Source: Kineosporia rhizophila | GTDB lineage: Bacteria; Actinomycetota; Actinomycetes; Actinomycetales; Kineosporiaceae | DNA length: 64,000 nucleotides | Assembly (NCBI RefSeq): GCF_021277265.1 | Contig: NZ_JAJSOH010000029.1 | Location: 37,505-101,504, forward strand | Reading direction: 5' to 3' | Part shown: one piece after another, positions 42,577 to 51,986 of the stretch | How positions within the stretch are numbered: position 1 is the first letter of the stretch | Layout of the letters: the number at the start of each line of letters is the position of its first letter | Program-made: the position numbers and the translations under genes | Notes under the pieces: generated by a model | Told to the model about the DNA's origin: nothing | Database searches by the model: none | Seen by the model: the letters and a program-made list of their open reading frames with translations, nothing else

Positions 42577-42729
42577 GCCCGGGCCGATGGCGGCGGGCGA
42601 ACCTCTGACCTGTTCAGGTCAGGCATGGCGGCACCGCTTCTGGTCGTGGTCGGGGAACCGGAGCGAAGTGCACGCCTGTTCGCTGTGCCGCCAGCCTATC
42701 CGAGAAGTCGCGACCACCAGCTGAGAACC

Positions 42730-43803
42730 TCATCGGTACTGGCGCACCATCGGACAGGAGAACGGATCCCGGTCAGGCCGGCCGACGCTGTTCAGGTACC
42801 GGATGACGATGCCGTACGAGCTGATCAGGCTGGTCTCGGTGTAGGTCACCTGCTTGCGGTGGCAGAACTCGCGCACCAGCGGCTGGGCCCGGCGCAGATT
42901 GGGCCGGGGCATGTTCGGGAACAGGTGGTGCTCGATCTGGTAGTTCAGCCCGCCCATGGCCACGTCCGTGACCGGACCGCCGTGCACGTTGCGAGACATC
43001 AGGACCTGCCGCTGGAGGAAGTCGATCCGGGTGTCCGCAGGGACGATCGGCATGCCCTTGTGGTTCGGTGCGAACGAGGCGCCCAGCAGCAGTCCGAAGA
43101 CGCCGAGCTGAACGGCGGCGAAGGCAGCAGCTTTTCCGATCGGCAGCACCGCCAGGAGCACACCCAGGTAGAGAGCGAACCGGGTGAGGATGATCGAGAG
43201 CTCCAGTCGGCGATGCGGGAGCGTGCGGTCGGCGAGCAGCGTCCGGATCCCACTGACATGCAGATTGGCGCCCTCCAGCAGGAGCAGGGGGAAGAACAGG
43301 TATCCCTGGCGCCGGGTGACCCAGGCGGCCGCACCGGTGCGGCTCAGGGCCACGGCCGGGGTCATGGCCACCGGCCCGGGGGCGATGTCGGGATCACGGT
43401 TCACCTGGTTCGGTCCGCTGTGGTGGCGGTTGTGCTTGTGCGACCACCACCCGTAGCTCAGGCCCGCGAACGCGCCGGACAGCACCCGTGCCGTCCACTC
43501 GTTCCACGCCGAGGAAGCGAAGATCTGCCGGTGCGCCGCATCGTGGCCCAGAAAGCCGAACTGGGTCACGACCACCCCCGTCACCGCGGCCACCGCCAGT
43601 TGCCACCAGGAGTTCCCCAGGATCGGCACCGCGGTCCAGCAGGCGAAGAACGCCAAGGTCAGGCCAATGATCCAGGACCAGTAGTAACCGTGGCGACGAC
43701 GCAGAAGGCCAGCATCCCGGATCTCGCGGGACAGTTCGGCGTAGGCGGAGACCTGGCGTACCCGGACTGATCCGGATTCGCGGCCATCGTGCGGATCGGG
43801 CAT
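42730..43803 (-). CDS. Membrane fatty-acid desaturase (acyl-CoA/acyl-lipid)
   Basis: This di-iron membrane desaturase has 357 residues from ATG 43803 (MPDPHDGRESGSV). The three histidine boxes are FGFLGHDAAHR, SHKHNRHHSGPNQVNRDPD and LNYQIEHHLFPNMP. Membrane segments lie around GYYWSWIIGLTLAFFACWTA, LAVAAVTGVVVTQ and LGVLLAVLPIGKAAAFAAVQ. The QIEHH third box marks front-end or acyl-CoA-type desaturases. No separate reductase or ferredoxin is adjacent. GTG 43887 would add 28 residues rich in Arg and Pro; its GGAGG overlaps that GTG, so the start is uncertain. Confidence 0.9.
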   Translation of the reverse strand: MPDPHDGRESGSVRVRQVSAYAELSREIRDAGLLRRRHGYYWSWIIGLTLAFFACWTAVPILGNSWWQLAVAAVTGVVVTQFGFLGHDAAHRQIFASSAWNEWTARVLSGAFAGLSYGWWSHKHNRHHSGPNQVNRDPDIAPGPVAMTPAVALSRTGAAAWVTRRQGYLFFPLLLLEGANLHVSGIRTLLADRTLPHRRLELSIILTRFALYLGVLLAVLPIGKAAAFAAVQLGVFGLLLGASFAPNHKGMPIVPADTRIDFLQRQVLMSRNVHGGPVTDVAMGGLNYQIEHHLFPNMPRPNLRRAQPLVREFCHRKQVTYTETSLISSYGIVIRYLNSVGRPDRDPFSCPMVRQYR

Positions 43804-44230
43804 GTGCTGCAGCTTTCGCGGGTTCGGCGGACGGTACCGCCGGGTCCGGGGCAGCAGTTCACGATAACTCCGATCCGGTGGGGCCACCTCCGCAGGCGAT
43901 CTGACCTGAAAGGGGTAACGTCACGGTCATATCCAGTGCTGCCCCGGCCCCGGTGGCACTTCCCCGCAGATGTCCTGCCCGGCCCGAGCCGAAGCACTGA
44001 GAACCTGGCTGGTTTCCGGACACTGCTGATCGGCAAGGACCGACACCGGCCCGTCCGCAGGCTCGCGGTCGCCGGGCGCCACCAGTTCCCTCGTCCGGCC
44101 CGGTTCCGTCCCGGATCGTCCCACGCCCCTGCAGAGGAACGCACGGCGGTCGGCGACCGGACTCAGCAACTCGAGTTCTGTCTGGAGTCAGAGACTTTCG
44201 GCATCGCTCGGCAACCGAAGGAGCACCAAG
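43804..44230. other. Divergent promoter region
   Basis: No gene is visible between the desaturase and the small membrane protein at 44231. The plus strand ends in AAGGAGCACCAAG before the next ATG. There is a GGGTAA near 43914 but no matching GTTT upstream, so I do not call a general-stress promoter. Confidence 0.4.
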
Positions 44231-44788
44231 ATGAGTTCGCGCAACACGCTGATCCGGTCCATGCACGACCTCGGGGCGGCCGCCTGGCTGGGCGGCTCAC
44301 TGATGGGGGCGGTGGCCCTGAACGGTGCGGCCTCGGACGTGGAGAACCCCGACGAGCGCGTCCGGATCGCCGCCGACGGCTGGGCCCGCTGGAGCCCGGT
44401 CAGTGCCGCCGCCATCGGCGCGCACCTGATCGGCGGTGCCGGCCTGATTCTGGCCAACCGTGACCGGGTGATGAACCAGAGCGGCGTGACCTCCAACACC
44501 GTCATCAAGTCGCTGGTCACCGTGGCGGCCGCCGCCACCACCGCCTACAGCGGTTTCCTGGGTGCCAAGCTCGCGGCCTCCGGGGGCACGCACGCCGAGG
44601 GGGCCACGGAGCCGGCCGCGGACACGCCGGACGAGCTTGCTTCGGCCCAGAGCCGTCTGCGCGCCCTGCAGTGGGCCATCCCCGTCCTGACCGCCGTCAT
44701 CGTCGTCATGGGCGCTCAGCAGGGTGAGCAGCAGCGCCCGGGCGAGATTCTCGACGGCCGGCGGAAGAAGGCCGAGCAGCGCCGCTGA
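44231..44788 (+). CDS. Conserved actinobacterial membrane protein of unknown function
   Basis: The product is 185 residues, with AAGGAG upstream of the ATG. It has four probable helices: DLGAAAWLGGSLMGAVALNG, AAIGAHLIGGAGLILAN, SLVTVAAAATTAYSGFLGAK and LQWAIPVLTAVIVVMGAQQG. The ending EQQRPGEILDGRRKKAEQRR is basic and cytoplasmic. I recall unnamed proteins of this type in many actinomycetes, but no function. It is monocistronic, with a strong hairpin after it. Confidence 0.75.
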   Translation: MSSRNTLIRSMHDLGAAAWLGGSLMGAVALNGAASDVENPDERVRIAADGWARWSPVSAAAIGAHLIGGAGLILANRDRVMNQSGVTSNTVIKSLVTVAAAATTAYSGFLGAKLAASGGTHAEGATEPAADTPDELASAQSRLRALQWAIPVLTAVIVVMGAQQGEQQRPGEILDGRRKKAEQRR

Positions 44789-44838
44789 TCCGGCTCGCTC
44801 TGCGAATGTCTCGTCCGGGTCGTTGCCGGGCGAAGAGC

Positions 44839-44870
44839 GGGACGCAGCTGGGGTGACCCAGCTGCGTCCC
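44839..44870. terminator. Terminator hairpin
   Basis: This is a perfect 14-bp stem (GGGACGCAGCTGGG / CCCAGCTGCGTCCC) with a 4-base loop, 50 bases after the membrane protein gene. It separates that gene from transketolase. Confidence 0.85.
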
Positions 44871-44940
44871 GCCGCACGTCCCGACAGCCCGCCCCGGACG
44901 AGACAGTGGTCGGGGGCAACCCGATGATCAGGAGTTGGTC

Positions 44941-47154
44941 GTGAGTCAGCGCACTTCATGGACGAGGTCGACGCAGTTGCCCGCACCGGTGGCGAGCCGC
45001 GCCGGCTGGGACGAGGTGGATCTGAGAGCGGTCGACACCGCCCGCATGCTGGCCGCCGACGCCGTGCAACAGGTCGGCAACGGCCATCCAGGCACGGCCA
45101 TGAGCCTCGCCCCGGTGGCCTATCTGCTGTTCCACAACGTGATGCGCCACGATCCGGCCGACGACCAGTGGCTGGGCCGGGACCGGTTCGTTCTGTCCTG
45201 CGGGCACACCAGCCTGACCCTGTACGCCCAGCTGTACCTGTCGGGGTACGGGCTGGAACTGCCCGACCTACAGGCCTATCGCACCTGGGGATCGGCCACT
45301 CCTGGCCATCCGGAATACCGCCACACCCGTGGGGTGGAGATCACCACCGGCCCGCTGGGGCAGGGCCTGGGAAGTGCAGTGGGCATGGCGATGGCGGCGC
45401 GCCGCGAACGCGGCCTGCTGGACCCGGACACCGAACCCGGCCGCAGCCCGTTCGACCATCACGTCTACGTGCTGGTCTCGGACGGTGACATGATGGAAGG
45501 CGTTGCCGCCGAGGCGAGTTCGCTGGCCGGGCACCAGGAGCCGAGCAATCTCGTGGTGATCTACGACCAGAACCACATCTCCATCGAGGACGACACCGGC
45601 GTCTCGTTCACCGAGGACGTCGCCGGGCGTTACGAAACCTACGGCTGGCACGTGCAGACCGTGGACTGGACTCACACGGGTGAGTACGTGGAGGACGTCG
45701 ACGCCCTCTTGGCCGCCGTCGAGGCCGCCAAGAGCGAGACGCGCCGCCCGTCCTTCATCGCCCTTCGCACTGTCCTGGGCTGGCCCGCCCCCACCTCGCA
45801 GAACACGTTCAAGGCGCACGGGGCGGCGCTGGGGCCCGAAGAGGTCCGGGCCACCAAGGAACTGCTCGGATTCGATCCGGAAAAGACTTTCGTGGTCGAG
45901 GACACCGTCCTGGACCGGACGCGTTCCGTCGCCGTTTCGGCCAAGCAGTCGCGTCAGGACTGGGACATCGACTTCCAGGCCTGGCAGGCGGACAACCCCG
46001 GACGGGCCGAGCTGCTCGACCGTCTGACAGCGCCCCGGCTGCCGTCCGGATGGGTCGACGCGCTGCCGGTCTTCGCCCCCGATCCCAAGGGCCTGTCCAC
46101 CCGCAAGGCGTCCGGAAGCGTCCTGTCCGCGCTGGCTCCGGTGCTGCCCGAACTGTGGGGCGGCTCGGCCGACCTGGCCGAGTCGAACAACACCACGATG
46201 GCCGGCGAGCCGTCATTCCTGCCGACCGGCCGCCAGACCCGGCTCTGGCCGGGGAATCCGTACGGGCGCACCCTTCACTTCGGGGTGCGTGAGCACGCCA
46301 TGGGCGCGGTCATGAACGGCATTGCGCTACAGAGCCTGACCCGCCCCTACGGCGGAACCTTCCTGACCTTCAGCGACTACATGCGCCCGGCCGTGCGGCT
46401 GGCCGCATTGATGAAGATCCCAGTGACCTACGTATGGACGCACGACTCGATCGGTCTGGGTGAGGACGGCCCCACGCACCAGCCGGTCGAGCACCTCGCC
46501 GCACTACGGGCAATTCCCGGCCTGGACGTCGTGCGCCCCGGCGACGCCAACGAAACAGCGTGGGCCTGGCGCACCATCCTCGAGCACACCGACCGCCCGG
46601 CCGGACTCATCCTTTCCCGGCAGAACCTACCGGTGCTGGACCGTTCCCGACCCGGCTTCGCCTCGGCCGAGGGAGTCGCCCGGGGCGGTTACGTCCTGGT
46701 CGACGGCGATCCGGAGGCGGCCGCCACGGTCATCCTCATCGCCACCGGGTCCGAACTGCAGATCGCCCTGGCCGCCCGGGACCTCCTGCACACCGAGGGC
46801 GTCGCCGCCCGGGTGGTGTCGATGCCGTGCCGGGAATGGTTCGACCTACAGCCCCAGGCCTACCGCGACCAGGTCCTTCCCCCCACGATGCGGGCTCGCG
46901 TCAGCATCGAGGCGGGCATCGCCCAAGGCTGGCGGGACGTGGTCGGCGACGCCGGCCGCATCGTCTCGCTCGAGCACTTCGGCGCCTCCGCAGACCAGCA
47001 GCGCCTCTACCAAGAGTTCGGCATCACGCCGGAAAACACCGTCCGGGCAGCGCTCGAGAGTCTCAGCCAGGCGACCACCAGCCAGCCCTCGGCGGGCTTC
47101 GTCCCTGCCCAGGACAGCACTGTCCCGGCGCGGGGCGGAACCGGGGACCAGTAG
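44941..47154 (+). CDS. tkt: Transketolase
   Basis: This enzyme moves two-carbon ketol units between sugar phosphates in the pentose phosphate pathway. The product is 737 residues from GTG 44941, with AGGAG six bases upstream. Motifs seen are GNGHPGTAMSLAPVAYLLF, GHPEYRHTRGVEITTGPLGQ, the thiamine-site SDGDMMEGVAAEASSLAG with the Asn of IYDQNHISIED, and in the second half GVREHAMGAVMNGIAL and YVWTHDSIGLGEDGPTHQPVEH. It is a stand-alone gene; the usual tal-zwf-pgl partners are absent, so it is probably a second transketolase. It lies 7 kb from xfp-ackA. The last 40 residues (SQATTSQPSAGFVPAQD...) exceed the normal family end. Confidence 0.94.
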   Translation: MSQRTSWTRSTQLPAPVASRAGWDEVDLRAVDTARMLAADAVQQVGNGHPGTAMSLAPVAYLLFHNVMRHDPADDQWLGRDRFVLSCGHTSLTLYAQLYLSGYGLELPDLQAYRTWGSATPGHPEYRHTRGVEITTGPLGQGLGSAVGMAMAARRERGLLDPDTEPGRSPFDHHVYVLVSDGDMMEGVAAEASSLAGHQEPSNLVVIYDQNHISIEDDTGVSFTEDVAGRYETYGWHVQTVDWTHTGEYVEDVDALLAAVEAAKSETRRPSFIALRTVLGWPAPTSQNTFKAHGAALGPEEVRATKELLGFDPEKTFVVEDTVLDRTRSVAVSAKQSRQDWDIDFQAWQADNPGRAELLDRLTAPRLPSGWVDALPVFAPDPKGLSTRKASGSVLSALAPVLPELWGGSADLAESNNTTMAGEPSFLPTGRQTRLWPGNPYGRTLHFGVREHAMGAVMNGIALQSLTRPYGGTFLTFSDYMRPAVRLAALMKIPVTYVWTHDSIGLGEDGPTHQPVEHLAALRAIPGLDVVRPGDANETAWAWRTILEHTDRPAGLILSRQNLPVLDRSRPGFASAEGVARGGYVLVDGDPEAAATVILIATGSELQIALAARDLLHTEGVAARVVSMPCREWFDLQPQAYRDQVLPPTMRARVSIEAGIAQGWRDVVGDAGRIVSLEHFGASADQQRLYQEFGITPENTVRAALESLSQATTSQPSAGFVPAQDSTVPARGGTGDQ

Positions 47155-47159
47155 GGGCA

Positions 47160-47409
47160 CGAGGATCTGATCTTTGCTCCGCGTCATCGAGGAGGCCAGC
47201 CTGCACCAGAGAATGTAGCCAGGATGATGCGGTCTGGCGTGAGACCTCGCATCGTTCGGCCACGGTGCTGATGCGGCAGTAGGCTGTTCGAAGAGCAGGT
47301 AGAGGAAGCGGGAGTCACGTGCGCCCGGAGTGGCTGCCCGGGCTCGTTCCGCAATCATCTCCTGGCAGGTGCGGATGCTTGCTTGCACCTTGATCGGTGA
47401 CGCGATCAC
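47160..47409 (-). pseudogene. Fic-family protein remnant (C-terminal winged helix), frameshifted
   Basis: Two minus-strand frames join into one recognisable piece. The upstream frame reads SIRTCQEMIAERARA...SRFLYLLFEQP and the downstream frame reads YCRISTVAERCEVSRQTASS followed by WLHSLVQAGLLDD. Fic proteins have LLFEQPYCRI and then a winged helix of exactly this type. Aligning them needs one missing base near 47281-47284. The remnant lacks the catalytic HPFxDGNGR core and is cut off next to the transketolase stop. The rest of the gap 47155-47671 holds no gene I can support. This points to decay of an inserted gene. Confidence 0.52.
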
Positions 47410-47671
47410 CCTGTTTCTTCATGTCGCATGCGCTGCTCACGGCGATCTCGTACCAAAGTCGACGATCCCTCGACATGCCGCCGCCGGGCGTAGCTCGCTG
47501 ATCGGTCAGTTGGCGTCTGGCCACGGTCGGGGCGGGCTATGCAGGGCGAGAGCTTGGCCGCGTACTGGCCGTGGACAGTAGTAAACGGCCGCCTATGGCC
47601 GGACGCACAACAATGGCCCGCAGTCCAGGTCTTGCCTGTTCAGCGGGCCATCTGTGCACTTCGAAAAGAAG

Positions 47672-47743
47672 TGCCCCCGGCAGGATTCGAACCTGCGCTT
47701 TCGCCTCCGGAGGGCGACGCTCTATCCCCTGAGCTACGGGGGC
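47672..47743 (-). tRNA. tRNA-Arg(CCG)
   Basis: The minus strand folds as a full cloverleaf: acceptor GCCCCCG/CGGGGGC with discriminator A, D arm GCTC/GAGC, anticodon stem TCGCC/GGCGA with loop CTCCGGA (anticodon CCG), and T arm CAGG-TTCGAAT-CCTG. CCA is not encoded. A short hairpin (GCACTTC/GAAGTGC, 47656-47674) immediately beyond its 3' end may stop transcription. The tRNA decodes CGG, a frequent Arg codon here. Confidence 0.96.
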
Positions 47744-47804
47744 TCGGGTGTTCTGAACACTAGCAGCCGCGCCGTCCGGATGACCAATGCAATGCCGGGC
47801 GCCC

Positions 47805-48545
47805 TCAGTTCTCCGGCTGCACCCGCACCTCGAGGTCGGCCACGTCCTCCTTGTCGCTGCCGGCGATCAGCGCGTCGAGGAAGGCGGCGGCCTCGGCCGC
47901 GGCCGTCTCGGCGTCGCCCGCGATGACCGCCTCCACCAGGGCGGAGTGGTCGTCGTCGGCGGGGGCGACGGCGGCCACGTTCAGGCGCACGTTCTCCTGC
48001 AGGGCCACCACCAGGTCCTCGTAGAGGTCGGTGAGCACGGGGTTGTGCGATGCCTGGACGATCGCGCGGTGCAGACGTACGTCCCGGGCCACCAGTTCGT
48101 CCACGTCGTCCAGCAGGCGGGCGGCCTGGCGGCCGTCGTGCAGTTCGCGCAGGTGGGCGATGTCGGCCTCGGTGCGGCGGCGGGCGGCCAGCCGGGCGGC
48201 ACCGACCTCGAGGGTGCGGCGGACCTCGAGGACGTCGAGGCGGCGGGCCTTGGCCACCCGGCGGCTGACCGCCCCGGCCAGCTCGCTGGCCGCCAGCACG
48301 TAGGTGCCCGAGCCCTGCCGTCGCTCCAGCAGGCCGGCGTGGACCAGGGACTGGACCGCCTCGCGCACGGTGTTGCGGCTGGTGTTGGTCAGCTGCGAGA
48401 GCTCGGTCTCGGTGGGGATGCGCTCGCCGACCGCCCACGCGCCGGCGGTGATCTGGGTGCGGAGCTGGTCGATGACCTGGTCGATCAGGCCTGCCCTGCG
48501 CGTCGAACGCAACGGGCCGGGTGCCTCACTCACCGGGGCTGACAT
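47805..48545 (-). CDS. FadR-subfamily GntR transcriptional regulator
   Basis: The product is 246 residues. The N-terminal winged helix is at about 18-85 (AGLIDQVIDQLRTQITAGAW, RIPTETELSQLTNTSRNTVR, LVHAGLLERRQGSGTYVL). The C-terminal all-helical FCD-type ligand domain follows (VLEVRRTLEVGAARLAARR, DVRLHRAIVQASHNPVLTDL, DDDHSALVEAVIAGDAETAA), with the Asp and His residues that bind a metal in this class. The ligand is probably a carboxylic acid (family knowledge). It is divergent from argS; the 277-base gap between them may hold its operator. No target transporter gene is adjacent. Confidence 0.9.
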   Translation of the reverse strand: MSAPVSEAPGPLRSTRRAGLIDQVIDQLRTQITAGAWAVGERIPTETELSQLTNTSRNTVREAVQSLVHAGLLERRQGSGTYVLAASELAGAVSRRVAKARRLDVLEVRRTLEVGAARLAARRRTEADIAHLRELHDGRQAARLLDDVDELVARDVRLHRAIVQASHNPVLTDLYEDLVVALQENVRLNVAAVAPADDDHSALVEAVIAGDAETAAAEAAAFLDALIAGSDKEDVADLEVRVQPEN

Positions 48546-48822
48546 CGAGTCATCCTACCAATCGCCGATAAAACGGAAGTATCTACTGTGATGCTTGCGC
48601 TGCTCTTGGTGCGGGTTAGGCAGAACCGGCCGGTCTGCGGGTCAGAGTGCCACGTCCGGGGCCCACCCGCCGAGCTTCGGCCGGGCTCCAGCCGAAGGGA
48701 CCAACCGGCGCGCCGGGCCGAACCGGCTGTGCGGCAACGACTCGCCCCGGTCGCGAGCGCCCCCGCCGGGCCGCCGGTAATGCCTGCGACCAGCACCGCC
48801 ACCAGCGGATACCCTTGCCGGT

Positions 48823-50463
48823 GTGACTCCCGACGAACTTTCCGCCGCGATCCGGGCGTGCCTGGAGGCCGCCGTCGCTGCCGGTGATCTCACCGTCAGC
48901 GTCCCCGCCGAGATCCGGGTCGAGCGACCGAAGCAGCGCGAGCACGGCGACTGGTCCACCAACATCGCCCTGCAGCTGGCCAAGCCGGCCGGCAAGCCGC
49001 CGCGCGCGGTCGCCGAGCTGCTCGCGGCGCGCCTGGGCGAACTGCCGGGGATCAAGAGCGTCGACATCGCCGGGCCGGGCTTCCTGAACATCGTGCTGGA
49101 CGCGGCCTCGGCCGCCGAGCTGGTGCGCACCATCGTCGAGGCCGGTCCTGCCTTCGGGCAGAACCAGCAGCTCGCCGGCACCGTCCTGAACCTGGAGTTC
49201 GTCTCGGCCAACCCGACCGGTCCGCTGCACATCGGGCACACCCGGTGGGCCGCGCTCGGCGACGCGCTGGCCCGGGTCCTGACCGCCAGCGGCGCCCAGG
49301 TCACCCGCGAGTTCTACGTGAACGACGCGGGTGCCCAGATGGACCGGTTCGGCGGCTCGATCCTGGCCCGGATCAAGGGCACCGAGATCCCCGAGGGCGG
49401 TTATCACGGCGAGTACGTGGCCGAGCTGGCGGCCAAGGTGCGCGAACAGCGCCCCGACATCGACGACCTCCCGCTCGCCGAGGCCCAGAACGTGGCCCGG
49501 GAGCTCGGGTACGCCATCCAGCTCGCCGAGAACCGCGAGACGCTCGACGGTTTCGGGGTCCAGTTCGACGTCTGGTTCTCCGAGCGCACGCTGCACTCCT
49601 CCGGCGCGGTCGACGCCGCCGTGGAACGGCTGCGCGAGCAGGGCCACGTGGAGGACCGGGACGGCGCGGTCTGGCTGCGCACCACCGACTTCGGCGACGA
49701 CAAGGACCGGGTGCTGGTCAAGGCCGACGGCGAGAAGACGTACTTCGCCGCCGACGCGGCCTACTGGCTCTCGGTGCGCGACCGCGGCTTCCCCAAGAAG
49801 ATCTACATGCTCGGCGCCGACCACCACGGCTACGTGAACCGGCTGAAGGCGATCGTGGCCTGCGCCGGCGACGACCCGGCGGAGTCGGTCGAGGTGCTGA
49901 TCGGCCAGCTGGTCAACGTGGGTGGGGCCCGGCTGAGCAAGCGGGCCGGCAACATCATCGAGCTGAAGGACCTGGTCGACTGGCTGGGCCGCGACGCGGT
50001 GCGCTACTCGCTGGCCCGGTACCCGGCCGACTCGCCGCTCGCGCTGGACGGTGAGGTGCTGCAGAAGAAGACCAACGACAACCCGGTCTTCTACGTGCAG
50101 TACGCCCACGCCCGGCTGTCGTCGCTGGCCAACCAGGCCCGCGAGCACGGCGTGGAGCGCACGGTCTTCGAGCCGGCCCTGCTCGACCACCCCACCGAGA
50201 ACGAGCTGATCGCCGTGCTGGCGCAGTTCCCGGCGGTGGTGGCGCAGGCCGCCGAGCTGCGGGAACCGCACCGGGTGGCGCGGCATCTGGAGGTCGTCGC
50301 CGGGGCCTTCCACAAGTGGTACGACAACTGCCGGGTCACCCCGCGCGGCGAGGACCCGGTGGAGGACCTGCACCGCACCCGGCTCTGGCTGGCCGAGGCC
50401 ACCCGGCTGGTGCTGGCCAACGGTCTCGATCTGCTCGGCGTGAGCGCGCCCGAGCGAATGTGA
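48823..50463 (+). CDS. argS: Arginyl-tRNA synthetase
   Basis: This enzyme charges tRNA-Arg with arginine. The product is 546 residues from GTG 48823 (VTPDELSAAIRACLEAAV). The N-terminal Arg-tRNA-specific domain holds REHGDWSTNIALQLAK, the HIGH motif is NPTGPLHIGHTRWAALGDAL, and the KMSKS-like segment is VNVGGARLSKRAGNIIELKD. The C-terminal helical anticodon-binding part includes LPREP-like AAELREPHRVARHLEVVAG and HKWYDNCRV. No ribosome-binding site precedes the start, and GATACCCT lies about 10 bases ahead, so the message may be leaderless. The tRNA-Arg gene lies 1.1 kb upstream. Confidence 0.97.
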   Translation: MTPDELSAAIRACLEAAVAAGDLTVSVPAEIRVERPKQREHGDWSTNIALQLAKPAGKPPRAVAELLAARLGELPGIKSVDIAGPGFLNIVLDAASAAELVRTIVEAGPAFGQNQQLAGTVLNLEFVSANPTGPLHIGHTRWAALGDALARVLTASGAQVTREFYVNDAGAQMDRFGGSILARIKGTEIPEGGYHGEYVAELAAKVREQRPDIDDLPLAEAQNVARELGYAIQLAENRETLDGFGVQFDVWFSERTLHSSGAVDAAVERLREQGHVEDRDGAVWLRTTDFGDDKDRVLVKADGEKTYFAADAAYWLSVRDRGFPKKIYMLGADHHGYVNRLKAIVACAGDDPAESVEVLIGQLVNVGGARLSKRAGNIIELKDLVDWLGRDAVRYSLARYPADSPLALDGEVLQKKTNDNPVFYVQYAHARLSSLANQAREHGVERTVFEPALLDHPTENELIAVLAQFPAVVAQAAELREPHRVARHLEVVAGAFHKWYDNCRVTPRGEDPVEDLHRTRLWLAEATRLVLANGLDLLGVSAPERM

Positions 50464-50473
50464 GGAACTGAGC

Positions 50474-51901
50474 ATGGGTACGCACGAGGCCGGCGAGCTG
50501 CACAGCCCGGGGCACGGCGGGGTAGCGACGGTTCCGGGCTGGCTGCGGCCCCCGGGCGACGTCAACGACCTGCTGCCCGGGCTGTGGGCACAGAGCGTGC
50601 ACCGCTCCGACGACGGGGTGCTTCAGATCGGCGGGGTCTCGGTGACCGACCTGGCGGCCGAGTTCGGCACCCCCGCCTTCGTCCTCGACGAGGCCGACTT
50701 CCGGGCCCGGGCAACGGCTTTCCGCGACGCGTTCGCCTCGGCCTTCGCCGGGGTCGGGGGCGCCGACGTGTACTACGCCGGAAAGGCGTTCCTGTGCACC
50801 GAGGTCGCCCGCTGGATCGCCGAGGACGGGTTGTTCCTCGACACCTGCTCCGGCGGTGAGCTGGCCGTCGCCCTGCGCGGCGGGGTGCCGCCGGAGCGGA
50901 TCGCCCTGCACGGCAACAACAAGCTGCCGAGCGAGATCGACCGGGCGGTCGCGGCCGGGATCGGCCGGATCGTGATCGACTCGATGACCGAGATCGACCG
51001 GGTGGCCGAGGCGGCCGCCCGGCACGGCGTGGTCCAGCCGGTCTTCATCCGGGTCACCGTGGGCGTCGAGGCGCACACCCACGAATACGTCTCCACCGCC
51101 CACGAGGACCAGAAGTTCGGTCTCTCGCTGGCCGGGGGAGTCGCCGCCCAGGCGATCGCCAAGGTGCTCGCCTCGCCCTCGCTGAAGCTGCTGGGCCTGC
51201 ACAGCCACATCGGCTCGCAGATCTTCGACACCCAGGGTTTCGAGGTCTCGGCCCGGCGCCTGCTCGGGCTGCACGCCTCGGTCGAGCGCGACCACGGCGT
51301 GGCGCTGCCGGAGATCGACCTCGGCGGTGGCTACGGCATCGCCTACACCAGCCAGCACGACCCGCTGGAGGCCAAGCTGCTGGCCGACCAGCTGGCCGAC
51401 ATCGTGCTGCGGGAGTGCCGGGCGCTGCAGATCGCGGTGCCCCGGGTCTCGGTCGAGCCGGGCCGGGCGATCGCCGGCCCGAGCACGTTCACGCTGTACC
51501 AGATCGGCACCCTGAAAGACGTCACCATGGACGGCGGCGGCGTACGCCGCTACGTGTCGGTCGACGGCGGGATGAGCGACAACATTCGCACCGCGCTGTA
51601 CGACGCCGACTACTCCTGCACGCTCGCCTCGCGCTCGTCCGACGCCCCCGCCGCGCTCTGCCGGGTGGTGGGCAAGCACTGCGAGAGCGGTGACATCGTG
51701 GTGCGCGACGAGTTCCTGCCGGGCGACCTGACCCCGGGCGACCTGCTCGCGGTGCCCGGTACCGGGGCCTACTGCCGCAGCATGGCCAGCCAGTACAACC
51801 ACGTTCCCCGCCCGCCGGTGGTGGCGGTGCGCGACGGTAGGGCCCGGGTGATCGTGCGCCGCGAGACCGAAGAGGACATCCTCGCCCTCGACGTGGTCTA
51901 G
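50474..51901 (+). CDS. lysA: Diaminopimelate decarboxylase
   Basis: This PLP enzyme converts meso-diaminopimelate to lysine. The product is 475 residues. Visible are VYYAGKAFLCTEVARWIAED (PLP Lys), LDTCSGGELAVALRGGVPPE, IALHGNNKLPSEIDRAVAAG, GLHSHIGSQIFDTQGFEVSA, IDLGGGYGIAY, SVEPGRAIAGPSTFTLYQIG and VGKHCESGDIVVRDEFLPGD (active-site Cys from the partner subunit). An N-terminal extension of about 30 residues precedes the fold, as in other actinomycetes. It begins 10 bases after argS. A hairpin follows, so argS-lysA appears to be a two-gene operon, separated from hom by other genes. Confidence 0.97.
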   Translation: MGTHEAGELHSPGHGGVATVPGWLRPPGDVNDLLPGLWAQSVHRSDDGVLQIGGVSVTDLAAEFGTPAFVLDEADFRARATAFRDAFASAFAGVGGADVYYAGKAFLCTEVARWIAEDGLFLDTCSGGELAVALRGGVPPERIALHGNNKLPSEIDRAVAAGIGRIVIDSMTEIDRVAEAAARHGVVQPVFIRVTVGVEAHTHEYVSTAHEDQKFGLSLAGGVAAQAIAKVLASPSLKLLGLHSHIGSQIFDTQGFEVSARRLLGLHASVERDHGVALPEIDLGGGYGIAYTSQHDPLEAKLLADQLADIVLRECRALQIAVPRVSVEPGRAIAGPSTFTLYQIGTLKDVTMDGGGVRRYVSVDGGMSDNIRTALYDADYSCTLASRSSDAPAALCRVVGKHCESGDIVVRDEFLPGDLTPGDLLAVPGTGAYCRSMASQYNHVPRPPVVAVRDGRARVIVRRETEEDILALDVV

Positions 51902-51920
51902 AAGAACCAGACCACCGACT

Positions 51921-51966
51921 ATGGACGTCCGTGAGCGCCTTGGTGCCCACGGGCGTCCATTGTTTG
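51921..51966 (+). terminator. Terminator after lysA
   Basis: The stem ATGGACG-t-CCGTG / CACGG-g-CGTCCAT has one internal mismatch, and TGTTTG follows it. It lies 19 bases after the lysA stop. Confidence 0.75.
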
Positions 51967-51986
51967 TGGTCGAGTAAGTCTGGATA

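Noticed and set aside
43900..43925. General-stress (SigB-type) promoter with GGGTAA before the gene at 44231
   Set aside because: No GTTT element lies at the required distance upstream.
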